From a virus, in the IMG/VR virus record IMGVR_UViG_3300017767_000003, positions 16,754 to 80,753 of that record: DNA of 64,000 nt; one strand, written 5' to 3'. The position numbers were made by a program, and so were the translations under genes. Below, piece by piece: positions 8,354 to 16,434 of the stretch. The notes beneath the pieces were generated by a model. The model did not search any database. It saw nothing but the letters and a program-made list of their open reading frames with translations, and was not told where the DNA came from. Each line of letters opens with the position of its first letter. Position 1 is the first letter of the stretch.

Positions 8354-9005
8354 TGAAACTAAGGAAGTTCTAAAGAACTTCTCAACTATAAACTCTGGCA
8401 TCAAAGTAGGTGCTGGAAACAAATTGGAGACTATCTCTAATATGAAAAATATTCTTGCAGTGGCAACGGTAAATGAATCGTTCCCTCAAGGATTTTCTGT
8501 GTATAACCTGCCTGAATTTTTGGGTGCAACGTCTTTATTTGAAGACCCCGACTTTCAATTCAACGATGCAGCTATGACTATTACGGATAACAATTCGTCA
8601 ATGTCATATTTCTATGCTTCCGAAGGAATGGTAACTTCACCTGAGAAAATGATTACAATGCCAGAGGCAGAAATTGTATTCGATATCAGTAGCACACTAT
8701 TGAGTGACTTGAACAAAGCGTCAAGTGTTTTGGGTGTTAGTGATTTGGTTCTTGAATCAGACGGTACAAATATATCATTGACCGTCAAGGATAAAAAGAA
8801 CACGACTACAAACACGTTCAGTAGAATCGTGGGCACTGGAAATGGTGCTTCGTTCTCTATGAACTTTAAGATTGAGAACCTAAAAGTTCTTGCAGGTAAC
8901 TATACAGTATCTGTATCAAGTAAAGGTATATCCCATTTCAAGAATAAGGATATTGACCTAGAGTATTTTATTGCACTGGAACCTGATTCAAAATATAGTG
9001 CCTAA
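8340..9005 (+). CDS. 45: Sliding clamp (gp45-like)
   Basis: 221 aa, close to T4 gp45 (228 aa). The N-terminus (KISNETKEVLKNFSTINSGI) matches the T4 clamp start very well, and the C-terminus (YFIALEPDSKY) matches the T4 'YVVALEADS' end. The trimeric ring tethers gp43 to DNA and, in T4, also coactivates late transcription with gp33/gp55; the TATAAATA boxes in this window fit that. Start chosen at ATG 8340 (a GTG precedes it) with AGGAG upstream. The clamp loader follows after a structured leader. Confidence 0.92.
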   Translation: MKISNETKEVLKNFSTINSGIKVGAGNKLETISNMKNILAVATVNESFPQGFSVYNLPEFLGATSLFEDPDFQFNDAAMTITDNNSSMSYFYASEGMVTSPEKMITMPEAEIVFDISSTLLSDLNKASSVLGVSDLVLESDGTNISLTVKDKKNTTTNTFSRIVGTGNGASFSMNFKIENLKVLAGNYTVSVSSKGISHFKNKDIDLEYFIALEPDSKYSA

Positions 9006-9006
9006 A

Positions 9007-9142
9007 GGCATATATAATAATGTGTTAGTGTTATGCCAGTCTCTGTAATACTTTCGGGAGTGACCCCTTCTCATCACACAACTAGGGTGGGTCACGCCGT
9101 AAAATCGGTGGGGATTTTACAACCTTTTAACGAGACTAAATT
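9007..9142 (+). promoter_or_regulatory. Promoter and structured leader before gene 44
   Basis: TATAAT at 9013-9018 lies between inverted repeats GGCATA (9007-9012) and TATGCC (9032-9037). Downstream are two strong stems: GTGACCC (9060-9066) with GGGTCAC (9089-9095), and GTAAAATC (9099-9106) with GATTTTAC (9113-9120). No run of T follows, so this is a structured 5' UTR rather than a terminator. It may regulate clamp-loader translation or be an RNA element of its own. Confidence 0.6.
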
Positions 9143-10090
9143 ATGAACAATGAATTTTTATTTGTAGAGAAGTATCGTCCTCAAAAGATTGACGACTGTA
9201 TACTTCCAAGTGACCTGTATGCCACATTCAAAGACATAGTAGAAACGGGTGAGATACCTAATCTTATGTTGAATGGTACTGCAGGTTGTGGTAAAACAAC
9301 TGTAGCGAAGGCACTTTGTAATGAACTAGGTGCAGACTTTATAGTTGTCAACGGTTCTGATGAAGGTAGATTGATTGATACCTTGAGAACCAAAATCAAA
9401 AACTTTGCGTCCACCACCAGTTTGTCTGGCGGCCCTAAAGTAGTTATTCTAGACGAAGCAGACTACATTAGTGCCGAATCTGTGCAACCTGCTCTGCGTG
9501 GATTCATTGAAGAGTTCAGTTCTAATTGCAGGTTCATTATGACTTGTAATTTCAAGAACAGAATTATCAATCCTTTGCATTCAAGATGTACTGTGATTGA
9601 CTTCAAGATTCCTAGTAGTGAAAAACCTAGACTTGCAAGTGTGTTCTTAGCAAGACTCATGGAGATATGTACGCTAGAAGAAATCAAGTTCAACAAGGAC
9701 GTACTTGCTGAACTTATCATGAAATTCTTTCCCGACTTTAGACGTTGTCTAAATGAGGTTCAAAGATATGGTATCGGTGGTGAAATCGATACTGGATTAC
9801 TTTCTACTCTTGCAGAAGAGAAGATTACGCCATTGATAAATACACTCAAAGAAAAGAAGTGGACTGAAATGCGTAAGTGGGTCGGTGAAAATTCTGACAA
9901 TGATTTATCTGTAATGTATAGAAAGATTTTTAACGCACTCGAACATAAACTCGAACCTGCCTCAATACCTGCATGTGTTTTAATCATAGCAGACTATCAG
10001 TACAAGACTGCATTTGCAGCTGATTCTGAAATTAATTTAGTTGCATGTTTGACCGAGATTATGTCGGAGTGTAAATTTAGGAGTAAGTAA
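9143..10090 (+). CDS. 44: Clamp loader large subunit (gp44-like)
   Basis: 315 aa AAA+ ATPase of the clamp-loader type (T4 gp44 is 319 aa). N-terminal FVEKYRPQ is the RFC/gp44 signature, Walker A is GTAGCGKTT (about residues 45-53), Walker B is VVILDEAD, and the sensor/arginine-finger region reads PLHSRC (SRC box). With gp62 it opens the gp45 ring and loads it on primer-template. Gene 62 is displaced by two inserted genes here. Confidence 0.95.
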   Translation: MNNEFLFVEKYRPQKIDDCILPSDLYATFKDIVETGEIPNLMLNGTAGCGKTTVAKALCNELGADFIVVNGSDEGRLIDTLRTKIKNFASTTSLSGGPKVVILDEADYISAESVQPALRGFIEEFSSNCRFIMTCNFKNRIINPLHSRCTVIDFKIPSSEKPRLASVFLARLMEICTLEEIKFNKDVLAELIMKFFPDFRRCLNEVQRYGIGGEIDTGLLSTLAEEKITPLINTLKEKKWTEMRKWVGENSDNDLSVMYRKIFNALEHKLEPASIPACVLIIADYQYKTAFAADSEINLVACLTEIMSECKFRSK

Positions 10091-10620
10091 TGTTAGGAAT
10101 GCTAACTGTAGGTGACCAATTCCCGCCTGTAAAATTAAATGGAATTGACGCTAACAATGACTTCGTTGAAGTTCAAATCGCTGAGGGTTATACGCCACTC
10201 AAACATGAGTGGACAGTAGTTTACTTTTATCCAAAAGACTTTACTTTTATCTGTCCAACTGAGATTGCTGGTATGGACATATTAGTTGACCATGCAAACG
10301 TGATTGGTATTTCAGGTGATAATGAATTCTGTAAGTCTGCTTGGAAACAAGCGAATGGTGTTATTAGAGAAATCAAACACACACTTGCGGCTGATTGTGG
10401 ACTCAAATTATCTTCTGAACTTGGCATTGTCAATGAAGAACAAGGTGTCTGTAATCGTGCAACATTTATCTTTGATAAAGATAGAGTCATTCAACACGTA
10501 TCAGTCAATGGATTATCTACTGGTAGAAATGCTCAAGAAGTTCTTAGAACTTTGAAAGCAATTCAAGCTGGTGGATTGACTGGTTGTGAATGGAACGAAG
10601 GAGACGATTTCGTTGCATGA
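10090..10620 (+). CDS. Peroxiredoxin (AhpC/Prx family)
   Basis: 176 aa. The peroxidatic cysteine motif is YPKDFTFICPTE (C55), with the conserved Arg at about 123. A second Cys in GLTGCEWN (C166) is placed like the C-terminal resolving region of AhpC-type enzymes, so a 2-Cys mechanism is likely. It would reduce peroxides in the infected cell. It sits between gp44 and gp62, overlapping the gp44 stop by one base, an unusual insertion into the clamp-loader operon. A glutaredoxin at 50603 could be part of the same thiol system. Confidence 0.9.
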   Translation: MLGMLTVGDQFPPVKLNGIDANNDFVEVQIAEGYTPLKHEWTVVYFYPKDFTFICPTEIAGMDILVDHANVIGISGDNEFCKSAWKQANGVIREIKHTLAADCGLKLSSELGIVNEEQGVCNRATFIFDKDRVIQHVSVNGLSTGRNAQEVLRTLKAIQAGGLTGCEWNEGDDFVA

Positions 10621-10892
10621 GTGAGTTTGATGAAATAGTACAACGTCAACGAGAACTTCTCGAAGCAGAAGAGTGGGCGAAAGGAGTACATACCTTACAA
10701 ATACATAGGTTGTATTCCATGTTCTATGAAACAGAAGAATCCGAAAAATTTCTCGATAACGGTTATGTTACTGATATTACATATAACAGTGGCGTAACCA
10801 TAAGAGAACAAAATGGAAAAGAGGTATACAAATTTGGAGAAGAATTGAAAGGTGAAGACCTTGTAGATTCTTTTAGAAGTCACACTGCATGA
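10617..10892 (+). CDS. Unknown protein, 91 aa
   Basis: Starts at ATG 10617 (MSEFDEIVQRQRELL), overlapping the peroxiredoxin stop by four bases. The N-terminal half is a charged helix; the C-terminal half is likely beta (VTDITYNSGVTIREQNG). No family recognised. It overlaps gp62 by four bases, so it is translated as part of the clamp-loader/regA operon. Confidence 0.65.
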   Translation: MSEFDEIVQRQRELLEAEEWAKGVHTLQIHRLYSMFYETEESEKFLDNGYVTDITYNSGVTIREQNGKEVYKFGEELKGEDLVDSFRSHTA

Positions 10893-11287
10893 AGAAAACT
10901 AATCCGTTTGATTTTGTTAAATCTGTATCCCATACCAAAAAAGATATTATGGTGGACGATATTGCTGAGAAGCAGTATGCACCATTCATAACTAATAAAG
11001 CATTATCCTATCACCAAGACGCAGTTTATTTTGCAAATGAAATGAACATACGTCATGGTGTAGATAACCGCCTTCAATACCTTTTTTATCTAAATATACT
11101 AAGGAAAAGACAAAGATTTTCAACTTGGTCTAAACCCTATATTAGTAAAAAGTTAGATACAATCAAGGACTACTATCAAGTAAGTAACTTAAAAGCAAAG
11201 GAATATTTGGAAGTTCTTACTGATAAGCAGGTTCGTGAATTGAAAAAAAGAATGACAAAAGGTGGCAAGGATAATGGAAAGTTATGA
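10889..11287 (+). CDS. 62: Clamp loader small subunit (gp62-like)
   Basis: 132 aa. The N-terminus (NPFDFVKSVSHTKKDIM) and the PFITNKALSYHQDAVYFANEMN block match gp62 of marine T4-like phages, which is shorter than T4 gp62 (187 aa). It pairs with gp44 to load the clamp. Its position just before regA, as in T4 (44-62-regA), supports the call. The stop lies inside the start of regA. Confidence 0.85.
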   Translation: MKKTNPFDFVKSVSHTKKDIMVDDIAEKQYAPFITNKALSYHQDAVYFANEMNIRHGVDNRLQYLFYLNILRKRQRFSTWSKPYISKKLDTIKDYYQVSNLKAKEYLEVLTDKQVRELKKRMTKGGKDNGKL

Positions 11288-11690
11288 GAATGAAGTCAAA
11301 GACTTAATTGAAGTTACATTCCCCGAAAAAGACGATTTTTTAAAGATACGTGAGACTCTCACTAGGATTGGTGTAGCGTCACGTAAAGAACAAGAGTTAT
11401 ATCAGTCTTGCCATATCCTACACAAACGTGGGAAGTATTACATAACCCACTTCAAAGAACTATTCATACTGGACGGTAAACCTAGTAACCTAGACGAGAA
11501 TGATATTGGTAGAAGGAATACCATTATCAACCTTCTACAACAATGGAGCCTACTTAAAGTATTGAATCCTGACAGTATCAAAGAACCTACCGCACCTCTA
11601 TCACAGATTAAAATCATTCCTTTTAAAGAGAAAAAGGAATGGATTCTCACACCTAAATACAATATCGGTAACAATAAAGCACCCGAATAG
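11274..11690 (+). CDS. regA: RegA translational repressor
   Basis: 138 aa from ATG 11274. The core FLKIRETLTRIGVASRKEQELYQSCHIL and the C-terminal KEWILTPKYNIGN match T4 RegA closely. RegA binds AU-rich sequence around start codons of early mRNAs, including its own and the clamp-loader genes, and blocks translation. Because many mRNAs here appear leaderless, its operators would have to lie within the first codons or in the few leaders present. Confidence 0.93.
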   Translation: MESYENEVKDLIEVTFPEKDDFLKIRETLTRIGVASRKEQELYQSCHILHKRGKYYITHFKELFILDGKPSNLDENDIGRRNTIINLLQQWSLLKVLNPDSIKEPTAPLSQIKIIPFKEKKEWILTPKYNIGNNKAPE

Positions 11691-11717
11691 ATAAATATCC
11701 CTACAAGGATACATTAC

Positions 11718-11948
11718 ATGTTTGGATTTATTTTAACGATTTTAAAGAATATCGTGCTTAAGTTAGCAACAACTGGAGCATTCAACTTTATGATGCCGAC
11801 TCTACTAAAAGTAGACAAGTGGTGTGAAGAGAAAATTGGATTAGATATTATTAAACAAGAGCAGAGGTGGTTTGAGAAGTATCCACTGCTCAAAAAAAGA
11901 ATTGAGGTTTTAGAGTCTAAAGTAGAAGACCTTCAATCTCAAAAATAA
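11718..11948 (+). CDS. Small membrane protein with coiled coil
   Basis: 76 aa. An N-terminal hydrophobic stretch (about residues 3-25) is followed by an amphipathic charged helix ending KKRIEVLESKVEDLQSQK, typical of a short coiled coil. It opens a run of five small membrane proteins that leads into the curli genes. A late-like ATAAATA lies upstream at about 11691. Holin-like or envelope role possible; function unknown. Confidence 0.6.
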   Translation: MFGFILTILKNIVLKLATTGAFNFMMPTLLKVDKWCEEKIGLDIIKQEQRWFEKYPLLKKRIEVLESKVEDLQSQK

Positions 11949-11957
11949 GGAGAATCT

Positions 11958-12152
11958 ATGTTAAAAGCAAAACTAGATTTAGTAATGAGTTGGGTAAAAT
12001 CAAGAATCGGAGAACGTACCTCATGGGACGGTGCTACGATTATAGCAATATCAGTGTTAGTGCTCGTAGCTGCACCGATTGTTAAACTATTGGCTTGGCC
12101 CGCTTTAGCTTATGGAATTTATACTCTTTGCAAAGAAGAGAATTTAGTGTAA
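11958..12152 (+). CDS. Small membrane protein, 64 aa
   Basis: Short basic N-terminus, then a hydrophobic segment of about 28 residues (IIAISVLVLVAAPIVKLLAW...) and a short cytoplasmic-like tail. AAGGAG is well placed upstream. Possible holin or antiholin candidate by size and position; no family assigned. Confidence 0.55.
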   Translation: MLKAKLDLVMSWVKSRIGERTSWDGATIIAISVLVLVAAPIVKLLAWPALAYGIYTLCKEENLV

Positions 12153-12180
12153 TAAATATAATTAAATAATGGAGAATATC

Positions 12181-12441
12181 ATGGAACTATCTACGTGGGT
12201 GATACTTTTGATTATCGCAGTACCTGTACTATTCGTTTTAAACGATAAGTATGGTTGGATTGATAGTGCAGTGGGTAAACCACCAGCACCTGCAGAAGAA
12301 CCAACTTTTAAAGCGCCTTCTGCTAACAAACTTATGAAGTTTACTAAAAAAGAACTTATTGAGTTTGCGGAAAACAACAACATTGTTGTTACACCTTCCA
12401 AAACCAAGTCTGAGATTATCAAACAAATCAGAAAAAAATAA
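12181..12441 (+). CDS. Membrane-anchored protein with HeH/SAP-like domain
   Basis: 86 aa from ATG 12181. One N-terminal transmembrane helix (residues 4-20), a Pro/Ala-rich linker, then a KLMKFTKKELIEFAENN...SKTKSEIIKQI segment that resembles the small HeH/SAP (Rho N-like) helix-extended-loop-helix fold used for nucleic acid or protein binding. Role unknown. Confidence 0.55.
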   Translation: MELSTWVILLIIAVPVLFVLNDKYGWIDSAVGKPPAPAEEPTFKAPSANKLMKFTKKELIEFAENNNIVVTPSKTKSEIIKQIRKK

Positions 12442-12495
12442 GTATTAAGGGTGGAAATTATTCTGCCCTAAATACAACTTCCAACCGTCCATATC

Positions 12496-12503
12496 TATAA
12501 ATA
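12496..12503 (+). promoter_or_regulatory. T4-late-type promoter box
   Basis: Perfect TATAAATA five bases before ATG 12509. Likely promoter of the holin-like and curli block. Confidence 0.5.
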
Positions 12504-12508
12504 GTCGT

Positions 12509-12802
12509 ATGGACATATTTCAATTTTTAAGTGAAGTCGGAATCCCTATCGGGACTGCGGTAGTGATGGCTTTCTTTATCTATCTGACCTTAAAATATAT
12601 TTTTGAGTCTGTACTGGGTCAGATTTCGTCCACCGAAAACATTATAAGCATGCTCGAAACACGAGCACGTGTTATGAATAATGATATTATTAAAATAGAT
12701 TTATTAGTAAGTAGTGCATTAGAACTAGCACCACCAATTGACCGTGTTGCTAGAGCAGAAAACTTTGTTGAGGATGGAAGTATAGACGCCAGACGAGACT
12801 AA
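12509..12802 (+). CDS. Holin-like small membrane protein (BhlA/UviB-like), copy 1
   Basis: 97 aa. N-terminal transmembrane helix (about residues 10-32) followed by an amphipathic helix. The layout MDIFQFLSEVGIPIGTAVVMAFF resembles BhlA/UviB-type holin-like proteins. The next gene has the same plan, suggesting paralogues. Placed directly before csgF, so it may belong to the envelope/lysis block. Confidence 0.5.
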   Translation: MDIFQFLSEVGIPIGTAVVMAFFIYLTLKYIFESVLGQISSTENIISMLETRARVMNNDIIKIDLLVSSALELAPPIDRVARAENFVEDGSIDARRD

Positions 12803-12806
12803 GACC

Positions 12807-13103
12807 ATGGAAAATCTTGCTCAATTAATCGCAGAGTTTGGGTTTCCAGTTGTAATGTCTATGGGTATGGGATACTTCATATGGTATGTTTGGAAATTCA
12901 TTACCATTGAAGTTAAACCAGCACTCGGACGCATGTTTACAGCAAGTATAAAATTGACTGACCAGCTAAGAATGCTAGACCAAGACATGCTTCGTCTTCA
13001 AGAAAAGGTGAACACTGTTTTGGAATATCGTGAGCGCCAAGAACTTTTGCAGGACGCAAAAGAAAAGCAGGCACTCGAAGAGGTAACAAATGAAAAGAAG
13101 TAA
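12807..13103 (+). CDS. Holin-like small membrane protein, copy 2
   Basis: 98 aa. One N-terminal transmembrane helix (FPVVMSMGMGYFIWYVWKF) and a long charged coiled-coil tail (LRLQEKVNTVLEYRERQEL). Same architecture as the gene before it. Overlaps csgF by 14 bases. Confidence 0.5.
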   Translation: MENLAQLIAEFGFPVVMSMGMGYFIWYVWKFITIEVKPALGRMFTASIKLTDQLRMLDQDMLRLQEKVNTVLEYRERQELLQDAKEKQALEEVTNEKK

Positions 13104-13581
13104 AATTTTTGGTATAACATTTGCAATGATAACACTATGTGTCATTTCTCCGACAGTACAATCAGACGAACTGGTACATAAATTTAAAAACCCCAGCTTT
13201 AGTGGCGTGGGAACTTCTGCCCATTACTTGACAATTGAGAATCAGGAGAAGTCTAGGACAGACAAGATTGCTGAGGACATTAGGGCAGCTCTTTTGAAAC
13301 AGCAAAGAGAAGCAGAAAATACAGTTTTAGCCAAATTCATAAGGAATTTGGAATCGAGAATCTATGCTCAGCTATCAAAACAGTTAGTTGAAAACATGTT
13401 CTCAAACGAAGAAGGTGCAAACTACGGAACGTTTACACTGGAAGGAAATACAATTACTTACGAAAGGAAGAACATATGTACTGATGACGGACTATGTGAC
13501 GATTGGATTGTAATGACAATTGTCGGTAGTGACGGAACTACAACAACTATTGAAATTCCAATTGGTACTGGGGGTTTTTAG
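13090..13581 (+). CDS. csgF: Curli assembly factor CsgF-like
   Basis: 163 aa with a signal peptide (residues 1-24, ending VQSDE). The mature N-terminus KFKNPSFSGVGTSAHYLTIEN matches the CsgF head (F-x-NPSFGG), the part that plugs the CsgG pore. In curli systems CsgF sits at the CsgG exit and couples secretion to nucleation. Its stop shares a base with the GTG start of csgG, the same partner order as expected for a type VIII secretion pair. CsgE is not seen. Confidence 0.85.
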   Translation: MKRSKIFGITFAMITLCVISPTVQSDELVHKFKNPSFSGVGTSAHYLTIENQEKSRTDKIAEDIRAALLKQQREAENTVLAKFIRNLESRIYAQLSKQLVENMFSNEEGANYGTFTLEGNTITYERKNICTDDGLCDDWIVMTIVGSDGTTTTIEIPIGTGGF

Positions 13582-14489
13582 TGAAGAATCTTTTATTAGT
13601 TGGAGTGCTCGGACTCTTGCTATCTAGTTGTGCAGGGATACCGCACATGAAAGATTCCTGTACATCTCTGATAATGAATGAGTACGGAGAATGTATTGAA
13701 GAGCCTGAAGCAATCAAACTTCCAGCATATGCATTATTATTAGATTTACCAGCCGCTGAGGTTATGCCAGTGGTTGCTGTTTATGGGTTTAAAGACCTAA
13801 CAGGACAAAGAAAAAGACAAGACGGTGTCGCAACATTTAGTACAGCAGTCAGTCAAGGAGTGACTGCAATGTTGATAGACGCACTCAAAACTGCAGGGGG
13901 TGGAAGTTGGTTCCGTGTAGTTGAAAGAGAAGGATTAGATAATCTTGTACGTGAAAGACAAATAGTCAGAAGTACAAGAGAACAATTTCAAGAAGAGGGT
14001 GAAAGTAAAGAAACTATTCAACCTCTTTTATTTGCTGGCATCATACTCGAAGGTGGAATTATAGGGTATGATACCAATATGGAAACTGGTGGCCGAGGTG
14101 CAAGAACATTAGGGATTGGACACTCGACTGCTTATCGTAGAGATACGATTGTCGTTTCTTTAAGAGCAGTTAGTACACTTACTGGTGAAGTTCTTATGAA
14201 CGTTCAGACCAAGAAGACTGTACTAAGTGTATCGCAAGGATTCGATGTATTTAAATTTGTAGATATGGATACCCAACTCATTGAAATTGAGGACGGTGTG
14301 ACAGAGAATGAGTCGGTGACTTTTGCAACGAGGGCTGCTATAGAAGCTGCTGTTCTAGAAATGATTTATCAAGGACACGATAGAAAATACTGGACAATTG
14401 ACGGCCGACATAGACACCCTCATAAAATAGATGGCGGTAATGAAAGACATGCCATCGAGGAGAATAAAGACGAATATGAAAATGAATAA
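13581..14489 (+). CDS. csgG: Curli secretion channel CsgG-like lipoprotein
   Basis: 302 aa, GTG start. Lipoprotein signal with lipobox LSSC near residue 17. Family features include VAVYGFKDLTGQRK, the SQGVTAMLIDAL segment, WFRVVEREGLDNLVRERQI and a GGIIGYDTN beta-barrel region, all typical of CsgG. CsgG forms the nonameric outer-membrane pore that exports curlin subunits. Length is near the E. coli protein (277 aa) with an additional charged C-terminal tail. Confidence 0.92.
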   Translation: MKNLLLVGVLGLLLSSCAGIPHMKDSCTSLIMNEYGECIEEPEAIKLPAYALLLDLPAAEVMPVVAVYGFKDLTGQRKRQDGVATFSTAVSQGVTAMLIDALKTAGGGSWFRVVEREGLDNLVRERQIVRSTREQFQEEGESKETIQPLLFAGIILEGGIIGYDTNMETGGRGARTLGIGHSTAYRRDTIVVSLRAVSTLTGEVLMNVQTKKTVLSVSQGFDVFKFVDMDTQLIEIEDGVTENESVTFATRAAIEAAVLEMIYQGHDRKYWTIDGRHRHPHKIDGGNERHAIEENKDEYENE

Positions 14490-15201
14490 ACTAAAATTAT
14501 GTTTAGGTTTATTGTTTGCAATGTCTGTAATGCCTCTTTTAGCTGATGACGACAACGAAATATTTTTGCAACAATCAGGTGATACGTTAACATTAACGAT
14601 TGACCAAGTTGGTTACGGAAATAAATTCGGTGGAACTATAGTAAACGGTCAGGTTGCTACTGATATGATTTTGACAGGTACAACGAATACGTTCAACCTT
14701 GACCAAATCGGTAACAGCAACCAACTATTCGGGCCTGTTGTGTTAGATAGTTCTACCATTAATATGGTATTCACTGGTGACAGTAATATCTTTGATTGGA
14801 ATATAGGCGATACTGGTGATTCTGATAACTCAAACATCAATGTCGCAGTTACAGGTAGCAGTAACACTTGGGATTATGACCAAGGTTATGCCGCTAGTGC
14901 TAACTATTTGGATTTTGATTTAACGCTAATAGGAGATTCAAACGATTTCTTTATAGACATAGATTCAGACCAAGCTAAATGGGAAATGGAAATTACTGGT
15001 GACAGTAATAACGTTGACACAAAACAACTTGACGCATCTGACCATGAATTAAAAGTGGTTCATACGGGTGATAGTATCAATATGGATATTATTCAACAGT
15101 CAGGTACATGTGGAAATAAAACATGCCCAGGCAAGATTGACTTACAGTTGAGTTCTGATAATGCTACAGTTACAATTAACCAAAAAGATACTAACGATTA
15201 G
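14476..15201 (+). CDS. Curlin-like repeat protein A
   Basis: 241 aa from ATG 14476, with GAGGAG upstream. Signal peptide (residues about 1-23), then repeats built on TG(D/S)SN and (D)Q(I/V)G..N, e.g. DQVGYGN, DQIGNSN, FTGDSN, VTGSSN, LIGDSN, ITGDSN, HTGDS. The regular Gly-Asn/Gln repeats resemble the amyloid repeats of CsgA/CsgB, so it is a likely CsgG substrate. Acidic overall. Contains one Cys pair near the C-terminus (TCGNKTC). Confidence 0.75.
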   Translation: MKMNKLKLCLGLLFAMSVMPLLADDDNEIFLQQSGDTLTLTIDQVGYGNKFGGTIVNGQVATDMILTGTTNTFNLDQIGNSNQLFGPVVLDSSTINMVFTGDSNIFDWNIGDTGDSDNSNINVAVTGSSNTWDYDQGYAASANYLDFDLTLIGDSNDFFIDIDSDQAKWEMEITGDSNNVDTKQLDASDHELKVVHTGDSINMDIIQQSGTCGNKTCPGKIDLQLSSDNATVTINQKDTND

Positions 15202-16294
15202 TGCTATACTTCTGTCGTATCCCTCTTATGCGGATACGATAGGAGACATAGTCGAACAAACTGGTATTGGAAACATTATCAGAGAAGGTAATAAAATACC
15301 CTCTACTGATTTTCCTAGTATAAACCTCTATGACGAGGCGGAAACTGGGAATGGGAGAATGCTAATTGAGTTCTTAGACGAAGAAGAACTTGCATTAACA
15401 GAACATACACTGGTCTACATAGACGAAGTATATTATGACCCTAATCCCGACTTATCGAAAATGTCGATGAGAATGGTAATGGGTACAGCTCGTTTTGCCT
15501 CAGGTAAACTAGGTAAAATGAATAAATCGAACATTGCGATTTCTACGCCAACTGCTAACATAGCGATTAATGGCACAGATTTTACGACAACCATCGATGA
15601 ACTCGGGCGAAGTCTTATTATACTTTTGCCTGACGCAAATGGTGACGCATCAGGTTCGATTACAGTTAGTAATGAATCGGGTACAGACGTAGTATTAGAA
15701 GAAGCATATCAAGCCACAATGGTATCTACTTTAAATTCATACCCAACTGCACCTGTAGTAATAAACAATATTACATCAAGTTTGATTAATAATATGTTTA
15801 TTGTGAGTCAACCCAAAGATATTTCTAGGGTGATAGAGGAGTCTGCTACAGAATCAAATGACGGTGGTATCTTGGACGTAGACTTTTTAGAGTTTGACGG
15901 TCTTGATGCAGACGCATTGAAAGACTCAGAAGGTGAATTAGAATTTACTGAATTAGATATAGACCTATTAGATGTTGACTTTTTACAGGACTTACTTGAT
16001 ATTGTAGAAGAGTTAGATAGGAAAGTAGGGATAAACAGAACTGCAGACAGTGGTGGAAATACATTTGGAATAGAAGGTACTGCTATAGGTTTTGATAAAG
16101 ACACGCAGTACAATACAATAGTTGATACAGGAAGTGGATTGGTTACGTTCTATCGTGAAGTAAACGGAACCATAAGTATTAAATTACCAGTAGACGCAAT
16201 GGCACAAATAGTGACCGTAACTAACGAAAAGGAGAGTGTAATTAATATGGGTGGCGACCAAGCAATCAATATTATTATTACACAACAAAATTAA
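15161..16294 (+). CDS. FecR-domain secreted protein
   Basis: 377 aa, overlapping the curlin-like gene by 41 bases. Signal peptide ending SYADT. Residues about 95-185 form a FecR domain (MVMGTARFASG...IAISTPTANIAINGTDFTTTID), a periplasmic beta domain found in iron-sensing anti-sigma factors and in surface proteins. The C-terminal half is very acidic. In this context it may act as a chaperone, anchor or sensor for the curli-like fibre rather than in iron signalling. Confidence 0.75.
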   Translation: MLQLQLTKKILTISAILLSYPSYADTIGDIVEQTGIGNIIREGNKIPSTDFPSINLYDEAETGNGRMLIEFLDEEELALTEHTLVYIDEVYYDPNPDLSKMSMRMVMGTARFASGKLGKMNKSNIAISTPTANIAINGTDFTTTIDELGRSLIILLPDANGDASGSITVSNESGTDVVLEEAYQATMVSTLNSYPTAPVVINNITSSLINNMFIVSQPKDISRVIEESATESNDGGILDVDFLEFDGLDADALKDSEGELEFTELDIDLLDVDFLQDLLDIVEELDRKVGINRTADSGGNTFGIEGTAIGFDKDTQYNTIVDTGSGLVTFYREVNGTISIKLPVDAMAQIVTVTNEKESVINMGGDQAINIIITQQN

Positions 16295-16434
16295 TGAGCC
16301 AAAAACAACAACAGCAAAGACTTAGATTTCAAGAAAAGAAAATTAAAGACCAAGCAGAAACAATTGCAGAACAACAAAAAAGAATAGAAGAGTGGATAAA
16401 ACAACAACAAGACCCACGTCACAATCAAGAATGA
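16294..16434 (+). CDS. Gln-rich coiled-coil protein, 46 aa
   Basis: ATG overlaps the preceding stop. The product starts MSQKQQQQRLRFQEK and continues with a heptad-like charged helix (KIKDQAETIAEQQKRIEEW), ending QQQDPRHNQE. No signal peptide, so presumably cytoplasmic. It overlaps the second curlin-like gene by four bases. Confidence 0.55.
   Translation: MSQKQQQQRLRFQEKKIKDQAETIAEQQKRIEEWIKQQQDPRHNQE

Noticed and set aside
13090-14489. Misassembly of host curli operon into a phage contig.
   Set aside because: Gene overlaps, codon style and flanking phage genes are continuous; no break or repeat seen at the borders.
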